Shown here: positions 60,301 to 64,000 of the stretch, one piece after another
Layout: each line of letters begins with the position of its first letter
Position numbering within the stretch: position 1 is the first letter of the stretch
NCBI GenBank assembly: GCA_963921795.1
Contig: OY997644.1
Span: 2,720,254 to 2,784,253, forward strand
Reading direction: 5' to 3'
Origin: Nannobrachium achirus
Taxonomy: Eukaryota; Chordata; Actinopteri; Myctophiformes; Myctophidae
Length of the DNA stretch: 64,000 nucleotides
The notes under the pieces: generated by a model
Told to the model about the DNA's origin: nothing
The model's database searches: none
The model's input: the letters and a program-made list of their open reading frames with translations, nothing else
Position numbers and translations under genes: made by a program

Positions 60301-63109
60301 TTAAATATTGTCTGATATTATTAAGGACAGGTCGCATCATCAAAGACCATGGGTTATCTAGACTATCCGTCTGGTATTAGACACTGTTACATTTTTTTTT
60401 ATGATAAATTAAACTTATCGTATCAAAAAACGAAAAGCATTAATTAATCAATGATGGTTATAGAGCACATTAAATGAATTCCAGTTGTCTACAGCCATTA
60501 ACAGCTTGTTATCATGCAAGGATTTACACACTGACACAACGCAACACAACACAATCCTATCCTAAATAGTTTCAAACCTGCAGAAAATACTTTTAAACTG
60601 GCGTCGATCCTGCCATATATTCAAAGATCAGGTCTCTATCCTACTTGAACTCACTACGATGTGTTCTATAAACAACATTGACGACTTAACGACTGTTGTT
60701 TTTTGATATTAGAGTAAGTTTAATTGATCATATATTGTAATTGTGTCTCTACCAGGTGAAAGACATAATGTAAACAGGTTTTGTAGCATAGAGGGAAGAG
60801 GGGGACCACGGGTGCTTATATTGTGCAACTCTGACACATGCACGGGGGATAATCTGAGTCTGATTATAAACCACTTAATTACATTGATTCCTTACTGCAA
60901 ATGCCTGGACAAAAAACTATCTGCAATAGCATCGGGATTAATTGTTGTCCTTATAGGACTGGTCGGATCAATGCCCTGGTTATCTGACTGATTTAATCAC
61001 CTGGTAAGAGACACACTTTCACATTTTCATGAACATGATCAATTACACTAATCACGATATCAAAAAACAAAGGCCATTAATTCAGCAATGATGTTCATGG
61101 AACACGTACGGGAAGGACACAGGAGGAGGATGCCATTGTAAGTGTATTAGGCAATGGGAATGGATTTAGACCATATTCACGTTTCAAATCTATTGACGAC
61201 TAATGGGCCTGGCTGTTGGATTTATATTGTGGCACGTTTAATTGATCATATCTCATATTAATATTAGTGTCTCTACCAGGATTGAAATGAACACTGCATG
61301 TGCAAACATGTTTTTTTTGTAACACAGGGAGTAGAGTAGATGGAGAGAAAAACAGATCTCCGATCTCATCTCATGGTTGTGTAACTTGGATAGCCTACAG
61401 AAACGACAGATCTCCATCTCAGTCAGTGCTTGTGTAATTTGCGGGGAATATATTAATCTGACTCTGATTACAAACCACTTGAACTCCGACTTCTATATCC
61501 TATATGCCAGGGAGAAGATAACCGGGGTCCAACCTATGTGCGAGCTTGTTGATTTTTGGCACGGCATAGATTGGCAAAAATAGATTTGGTGTAGTAGACT
61601 GAATATGTGGTCAACGTATAAAGAGTAAAATTGGGTCCCGTTTTATTCCAGAGGTTTTGATGAGGCAGGAGTAGTAGTTTAGACGAGGTGGCGAGGTACA
61701 GTAGCTCCGTGCTGCACAGCGGTGCGTTCAATCAATCAATCAGTCATCCATAATAGGCTTGTTATCTTAATAATAAGTGAACTTTACGACGGCGAGTGAA
61801 CGATTGCGTTCCAGAAGTCCTTCTGATGGATTTTTCTTGGCTGTCGAGTGTTTTATCGTCCAAAAAAATCGCTCTGAACGTGATTAAAACGATAGTGTAC
61901 TGTTTACGCTGTATTAACTCAATGGGGAAAGGCGGTTTGTTTTCCCCCACGCTCAAAGCGGATGTGACGTTTATGGGCGTTCCTTTCTAGCTCCGTGTTG
62001 GTGTATAGTTGCTTTTAGGTAGGGCAGATTGCACTGCCATGCTTGTACTGTAGAACTTCTAGACCTGCATCTATAGCCGCCGTACATGTGTCCGTCCGTA
62101 TAGTACATAACTTCTTGATTCAAACTTGAAAACTGGGTGCTCAATCCTTTAAAGTAGATAATAATGATGGAAAAGATTTACTTTTTTTTTTGTGCCACGT
62201 GTATGTTTGGGGAAAAAAAACTACCTTCCTCAACGTGTGAAATTGTGTGCATTGGCAATTTCACAAACCATAGACCCCGGTGGGTCAAGAACTCGCTGAA
62301 CGGATCTATTCCATCAAAGGAAGCTATGAATGCATACTATGTTAGTGAATGCTCCCCATTTCCCAAAATGCTATTTGATCTATCTGGGAAAGGATCTTTT
62401 TAAACATGCATTCAAAGGGACCCTTTCATGCCTTTTGAAATGTAATGGTTTATGCCAGTGGCTTTACTATTGGTATAAACTTAATTTCATATGTCTTTAT
62501 ATAAAATGATTTAAGCTGCATGCACCCACTTTCACCTTTCAGAATCACGCTTTCTTTTAATCCAAGAATGATATGAAAATAAATGCGTTGCTGGAGGATT
62601 AAAGCTATTCTCTCTTTGAACAGTTTTCTTGATTTGACTAAACAAAGTATAAGTACTCCAATTTGGAATCCAAAATGGTTTCATATTAATTCCGTTTATA
62701 CTGTAGATCTTCCGGTAACGCTGATTTTCAAATCGCCAGCACTAACACTAGCTAAACAACACCGGCAGTAGCTACTAACTCCACTAAACCCTTTTGTGGC
62801 CCTAATTGCCTAATCATGTGAAATTAATATCCTGGTTTTTCTCTCTCACTTTGGGATTTGGTATCACCTCACCAGACGGCCCCGCCAGTCCGTCCGCGGC
62901 ACAGACGCTCTCACTCGGCGGGCGGGGAGAAATGGGTAGACCACAAGCCACTGTCTAATTTGGACCTAGACACGGTCTTGCAGCCAAACTTGCCCAATGC
63001 AATCAGGGTGTCGGCCGCCAGTGAGAAAGCGCTGTCTAAATGCCACAAATATGTGCTCACACACCAGGAGCTTGCCTCCGATGGGGAGATTGAGACCAGG
63101 TTGATAAAG
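39341..63109 (+). CDS. kif23: Kinesin-like protein KIF23 (MKLP1/CHO1), 19 exons, 3' end outside window
   Basis: Exons: 39341-39354, 40685-40751, 44792-44920, 45092-45197, 45319-45455, 46253-46365, 46823-46993, 50669-50781, 51120-51241, 51374-51476, 52799-52878, 52980-53099, 53921-54080, 54568-54729, 55543-55709, 56712-56885, 57274-57480, 59017-59325, 62876-63109. Phases agree throughout, giving 896 codons. Human KIF23 has 960 aa and about 80 more after this point, so one or more exons lie beyond position 64000. Kif23 is the plus-end motor of centralspindlin (with the RhoGAP CYK4/RACGAP1), which bundles the central spindle and drives cytokinesis. Seen: motor domain about 25-435 with P-loop GVTGSGKT (112-119), switch I NRESSRSH (296-303) and switch II DLAGSE (338-343); the MKLP1-type insert after residue 151; the long neck (about 436-540, CYK4-binding in the family); the coiled coil about 540-680; the CHO1 exon (716-818); and RRSHSAG (828-834). 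Confidence 0.97.
39355..40684. other. kif23: kif23 intron 1
   Basis: Contains a 25-bp exact direct repeat (GAGTCAAGACTGACGACTAT..., 39746-39770 and 40410-40434) around 639 bp that begin AGGCCCTGTCCAGACGAC, a typical MITE-like start, without a matching right end. The open frame across 39620-40015 is not supported as a gene. Confidence 0.55.
41116..41410. repeat. Minisatellite GAATGCTAACCTGGT
   Basis: About 18 imperfect units of 15-21 bp (GTGAATGCTAACCTG with GCTGACCTGCCGATG variants). Open frames reading Asn-Ala-Asn-Leu are by-products. Confidence 0.85.
41905..43845. repeat. Tandem repeat of about 130 bp interrupted by a Harbinger-like MITE
   Basis: Units with CAGGCCGATTTTT, TTTTGGACACTGCTCCTAC and AACATGGATCTGTCCC start near 41915, 42045 and 42170, then resume at 43577 and 43745. 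The insertion 42269-43576 splits the array. Confidence 0.8.
42269..43576. mobile_element. Harbinger-like non-autonomous element (about 1.3 kb), 3-bp duplication
   Basis: GGCCCTCATTTATCAA at the left, TTGATAAATGAGGGCC at the right, flanked by AGT on both sides, matching the 3-bp duplication of PIF/Harbinger elements. Interior has no recognisable transposase. Confidence 0.75.
45319..45455 (+). CDS. kif23: kif23 exon 5: ATP-binding P-loop
   Basis: This exon encodes [18 protein letters not shown] and the following GEGGLLPR segment. It contains the Walker A loop of the kinesin motor. It starts in phase 1 (the G of a split glycine codon is at 45197) and ends in phase 0 before GTAAGG. The downstream intron carries an H3-type MITE (45637-46142). 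Confidence 0.95.
45637..46142. mobile_element. H3 hAT-like MITE with nested H2 core, kif23 intron 5
   Basis: CAGGGTTCCCACGGTCATG ... GTGGGAACCCTG, flanked by TCCAGT on both sides. The interior is an H2-like core with an 80-bp hairpin (45838-45917; arms GTGAAAATAGCAGATCTACA...). Confidence 0.88.
46366..46822. other. kif23: kif23 intron 6
   Basis: Contains GGGCCTCATTCATCAAGC, resembling a Harbinger-like end, near 46459. No gene. Confidence 0.4.
47143..47634. mobile_element. H9 hAT-like element with family A missing its left arm
   Basis: CAGGGGTTCCCAAACTATTT ... CTTTGAAAACCCCT. Family A (47279-47481) lacks the outer left hairpin arm (starts GTCACACAACGCCTCGCG) but keeps the right one. Confidence 0.82.
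47969..48741. mobile_element. Large inverted-repeat element, arms about 183 bp
   Basis: Left arm 47969-48151 (CTCGCCACAAAAAGTTCGG ... GGTAGCGCCGACC) against right arm 48558-48741 (GGTCGGTGCTACC ... CTTTTTGTGGCGAG). A third, diverged copy of the arm sits inside at about 48390-48540. No coding capacity. Confidence 0.85.
49058..50574. mobile_element. TTTAACCCATTAAAACC element split by a hAT-like element
   Basis: TTTAACCCATTAAAACC at the left, TTTTAATGGGTTAAAC at the right. Keeps a lone left hairpin arm (AATAGCAGATATACAAGC, about 49128). Split by 49485-50342. Confidence 0.7.
49485..50342. mobile_element. hAT-like element (TAGGGCTG...CAGCCCTA), perfect 8-bp duplication
   Basis: Flanked by GTGTGCAA at 49477-49484 and 50343-50350. 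Interior rich in TTCGAA/GAACG motifs (ACCATCGAACG, AACGTTCGAATC). Open frames inside (95 aa and less) are unrecognised. Confidence 0.88.
50807..51062. mobile_element. Family A hairpin MITE in kif23 intron 8
   Basis: AATGTCGGGCAGAAACC ... ACCCGACAACGACGATA. Hairpin about 50908-50986. Lies 25 bp after exon 8 and 57 bp before exon 9, so it makes up most of that intron. Confidence 0.85.
51534..52031. mobile_element. H3 hAT-like MITE with nested H2 core, kif23 intron 10
   Basis: Same arrangement as 45637, hairpin 51678-51757. Starts 57 bp after exon 10. Confidence 0.85.
52218..52549. mobile_element. MITE with CGGCTGGGCTACACC termini
   Basis: ACGGCTGGGCTACACC ... GGTGTAGCCCGGCCGT. Interior made of alternating GCGCATA/TATGCGC repeats able to fold extensively. 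Confidence 0.75.
52690..52779. repeat. LINE/SINE 3' tail abutting kif23 exon 11
   Basis: GCTGTCCTTGCTTACTGTAA and TTGAGAGCGTCTGCTTAAAT are the common fish retroelement tail (also at 12090). It ends about 20 bp before the exon-11 start (52799). Confidence 0.65.
53165..53824. mobile_element. Family B composite in kif23 intron 12
   Basis: TTTAACCCATTCAGGCCGGG ... AGGCCTAAAATGGGTTAAA. Hairpins at 53312-53363 and 53707-53780. Contains the empty TTAA site (53487-53490) that corresponds to the insertion at 10362-10893. Confidence 0.8.
54105..54560. mobile_element. Truncated H3 joined to truncated H5, kif23 intron 13
   Basis: H3 starts 24 bp after exon 13 and is cut at about 54289. An inverted H5 fragment follows, with hairpin 54303-54375, and ends AAATTTGCTG...CACTG at 54560, only 7 bp before exon 14. 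Confidence 0.8.
54750..55268. mobile_element. H7 half-element split by a hAT-like MITE (54857-55240)
   Basis: H7 sequence (TCACCGCGGTAGCC ... GGGCATCCGATG) is interrupted by TAGGGCTGTCACAATTATT ... GTGACAGCCCTA, flanked by CGTTGACA at 54849-54856 and 55241-55248. The insert has a hairpin at 54963-55026 (arms GTGGAAATAGCAGATCTACA). Confidence 0.9.
55457..55544. repeat. kif23: 44-bp tandem duplication of the exon-15 acceptor
   Basis: ATTCTAATAGTTTAAACGAT...CTTCATAGC occurs at 55457-55499 and again at 55501-55543 (period 44). Both copies end in the same CTTCATAG acceptor. Confidence 0.9.
55543..55709 (+). CDS. kif23: kif23 exon 15: start of the coiled coil
   Basis: Encodes a charged helical segment beginning [13 protein letters not shown] and ending [10 protein letters not shown], matching the human stalk. 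Its acceptor (cttcatag|CA) is preceded by a 44-bp tandem copy of the same acceptor region, so two near-identical AGs lie 44 bp apart. Only the downstream one keeps the frame. The donor GTTTGG is weak. Confidence 0.93.
55710..56711. other. kif23: kif23 intron 15
   Basis: About 1 kb with no recognised element boundary. GC-rich patches (GGGCGCCGGAAGTCACC near 56088, GGCCCGCCCCACC near 56451) give long open frames on both strands that I do not support as genes. Possibly an unclassified repeat. Confidence 0.4.
57040..57248. mobile_element. H5 right-end fragment ending 25 bp before exon 17
   Basis: GCAACGCTTTGTGAGCTTGT (57048) is the right hairpin arm. The following TTTAGTCATCATAACG and TCGAAATGAACACCG are a decayed H5 right end. 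Confidence 0.7.
57673..58076. mobile_element. hAT-like MITE (TAGGGGTGGCAAGAATC), kif23 intron 17
   Basis: TAGGGGTGGCAAGAATC ... ATATTGCCCACCCCTA with many CGATAC/GTATCG repeats. Flanks ATCAACAC and ATCGACAC (7/8). Confidence 0.82.
58077..58597. other. kif23: kif23 intron 17, middle part
   Basis: Contains a 23-bp tandem duplication (CACGTGTTATCACGGGAAAACGG..., about 58353-58400). Nothing else seen. Confidence 0.5.
58598..58979. mobile_element. hAT-like MITE (TAGGGCTGTCACGATTATG) 37 bp before the CHO1 exon
   Basis: Same family as 54857. Ends TAGGGCTGTCACGATTATG and TGTGACAGCCCTA, flanked by TACTCGCC at 58590-58597 and 58980-58987. Hairpin right arm at 58822-58866 (left arm mostly lost). Confidence 0.9.
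59017..59325 (+). CDS. kif23: kif23 exon 18: alternative CHO1-specific exon
   Basis: This 309-nt, phase 0-0 exon encodes 103 aa, including [14 protein letters not shown]. It corresponds to the human exon that is included in CHO1 and skipped in the MKLP1 isoform. The family literature assigns the CHO1 insert an actin-binding role. Because it is symmetric, skipping keeps the reading frame. Most of the exon is poorly conserved and rich in Ser, Thr and Gly, apart from the SVASCIS...WEQ core. A hAT-like element ends 37 bp upstream of the acceptor, and the donor is GTTAGT. Alternative splicing in this species is inferred from exon symmetry and orthology, not seen. Confidence 0.88.
59485..59970. mobile_element. 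H3 hAT-like MITE lacking the hairpin module
   Basis: CAGGGTTCCCACGGTTATG ... GTGGGAACCCTG. At 59692-59711 the centre reads ATTGTGAAAATTATTTTCAC, where sister copies have an 80-bp hairpin between GTGAAAATA and TATTTTCAC. Confidence 0.88.
60076..62004. mobile_element. 1.93-kb element with CACCAACACGGAGCT termini
   Basis: CACCAACACGGAGCTTT at the left and AGCTCCGTGTTGGTG at the right. The empty site is present in the window (CCACCATAGTTGC at 59467-59479), showing an ATA (or AT) duplication. Interior contains degenerate internal repeats (TAATTGATCATAT... about 60721 and 61230, each followed by GTGTCTCTACCAGG). No transposase recognised; the longest open frame is about 80 aa. Confidence 0.8.
62018..62875. 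other. kif23: kif23 intron 18, distal part
   Basis: No recognised repeat ends or coding sequence. Short open frames only. Confidence 0.4.
62876..63109 (+). CDS. kif23: kif23 exon 19: 14-3-3/Aurora B site region
   Basis: Encodes 78 aa with [11 protein letters not shown] and the conserved block [20 protein letters not shown], ending in phase 0 before GTAAAA. In human MKLP1 the equivalent serines (about S708/S710) are an Aurora B site and a 14-3-3 site that regulate centralspindlin clustering. Both serines are present here (830 and 832 of the deduced protein). The next coding block expected (starting GDIYK in human) was not found before 64000. Confidence 0.93.
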
Positions 63110-63146
63110 GTAAAATGGCATGACTCTTCACTCTTCTGGGGACTTA

Positions 63147-63535
63147 GGCCATGGCTACACGGAGCTGGATATTTCATATATCCAGGTTTTTCAGATATCC
63201 ATTCCACATAGAAAAATATCTAGGTCCACACGGAGCTGGATATTTCATATATCCAGTTTTTTCAGATATCCACATAGAAAAATATCTCAGTCCACACGAC
63301 AAAGATATCTAGGTCTAACAAGCACACACACGGTAAAGTCTTCAGAGATATCCGGGTTCCCTGTCTACACGGATCCAGTGAATCGGATATTTTTCAATGT
63401 CTTCACTTATTTATCCGGTTTAAAAAATATCCAGCTTTGCGGCCGAAATATCCAGCTTCATCATGTGGCTGCAAGCCCCAACAGCACAAAAAAATGTCTA
63501 GCTTCAGAAATATCCAGCTCTGTGTAGCTATGGCC
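63147..63535. mobile_element. Harbinger-like MITE (GGCCATGGCTACAC) with TTA duplication
   Basis: GGCCATGGCTACACGGAGC at the left, GCTCTGTGTAGCTATGGCC at the right, flanked by TTA. Interior has repeated GATATTTCATATATCCAG motifs. The open frame through it is a repeat artefact. Confidence 0.75.
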
Positions 63536-63819
63536 TTAATCATTGTTTTAATTGTAATTTTGGCATATTTCATTTTAATTCTTGATTGAAATGATTTGTC
63601 TATTTCTAAGGGCTTTGTTGAGAATTGTCATTGTAGCAAGGCGGCTTAAAAAATGTTGTGACATTGGACTGTAATGTGCTTTCACTAAGGAGGACTTCAT
63701 TTGCCACTTCAACCCATCTTCATATAATCGGTCCTCAACATATCGGACTGAATAGGAAAAGTGCTATTTTTTATTGTGACCATTATTGTCTCTTAGGAGG
63801 GCTGTGGAAAGTTCAGAAA

Positions 63820-64000
63820 CTCATCTACCAGTGACATCGTCAGGCAGATTCTTTTTTAAAACAAGATTTCTGGGATAACTGCTCCTACATCTAATTTTGT
63901 CCAGCGCGAGTGTCGGTCTGTACGCACAGGGTCACATTGGCAAAGCTTTGTGGGATGCTTAAATAAATTAACTCCTAAATGGCTCACAGTCTTTTTTGCT
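63820..64000. repeat. Copy of the AGGCCGATT dispersed repeat, running off the window
   Basis: CGTCAGGCAGATTCTTTTTT and AACTGCTCCTACATCTAATT parallel the units at 41915-42260. Confidence 0.5.

Larger units (their letters stand above)
59377..62017. repeat. 108-bp direct repeat flanking an H3 MITE; second copy split by a 1.93-kb element
   Basis: Copy 1 is 59377-59484 (TGTAGTCTGCCGTCTG ... ATAGTTGCTTTTA). Copy 2 starts at 59972, runs to 60075, is interrupted by 60076-62004, and ends at 62017. Between the copies lies H3 (59485-59970). Apart from a 5-bp insertion (GACTG) in copy 2, the copies are essentially identical. Confidence 0.9.

Noticed and set aside
63120-63527. 135-aa open frame
   Set aside because: Made of repeated TATCCAG units of a Harbinger-like MITE.
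63110-64000. A further kif23 exon after exon 19
   Set aside because: I looked for the conserved GDIYKTR-type continuation behind an AG and found none, so the exon must lie beyond the window.

Overview
This is vertebrate, almost certainly teleost, genomic DNA. It carries two multi-exon genes in the same (+) orientation: a paqr5-type membrane progestin receptor (coding exons between 15868 and 34304) and kif23, the MKLP1/CHO1 mitotic kinesin (coding exons from 39341 to 63109, with the last exon or exons beyond the window). PAQR5 and KIF23 are also neighbours in this order and orientation in human (15q23), so this is conserved synteny. The fish assignment rests on the synteny, the exon structure and the repeat types (LINE/SINE tails, many short hAT-like, TTAA-flanked and Harbinger-like non-autonomous elements). 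I cannot name the species.

Layout. 1-15.7 kb: intergenic, nearly all nested transposon remnants, with a TATA/GC-box promoter at 15.73-15.77 kb. 15.87-34.30 kb: paqr5, seven coding exons giving 349 aa, with introns full of MITEs. 34.3-36.8 kb: probable paqr5 3' UTR, starting with a hAT-like element 10 bp after the stop codon and containing a tRNA-derived SINE. 36.8-39.1 kb: short intergenic region with an inverted-repeat element whose interior is TTAGGG-rich. 39.15-39.34 kb: kif23 promoter with paired CCAAT boxes and a CHR-like site. 39.34-63.11 kb: 19 kif23 exons giving 896 in-frame codons, including the 309-nt CHO1-type exon. The window ends in the next intron.

The striking part is the repeat landscape. 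One palindromic module (arms reading roughly GATCTACA(A/T)GC(A/T)CACAACGC, followed by a GC-rich stem) occurs more than 40 times in 64 kb. It lies near the middle of at least five non-coding transposon families whose termini are otherwise unrelated. Two hAT-like MITEs are flanked by perfect or near-perfect direct duplications of 43 and 108 bp instead of the usual 8 bp. Paralogous empty sites inside the window prove some insertions (TTAA at 10362-10893; ATA or AT at 60076-62004). At least four kif23 3' splice sites have a transposon end within 7-40 bp, and the exon-15 acceptor is itself tandemly duplicated.

The two proteins are not known to act in one pathway. Paqr5 is a seven-transmembrane PAQR steroid receptor. 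Kif23 is the motor subunit of centralspindlin, needed for the central spindle and cytokinesis. Their adjacency is synteny, not an operon. I found no intact transposase, no functional tRNA or rRNA gene, and no CRISPR array.
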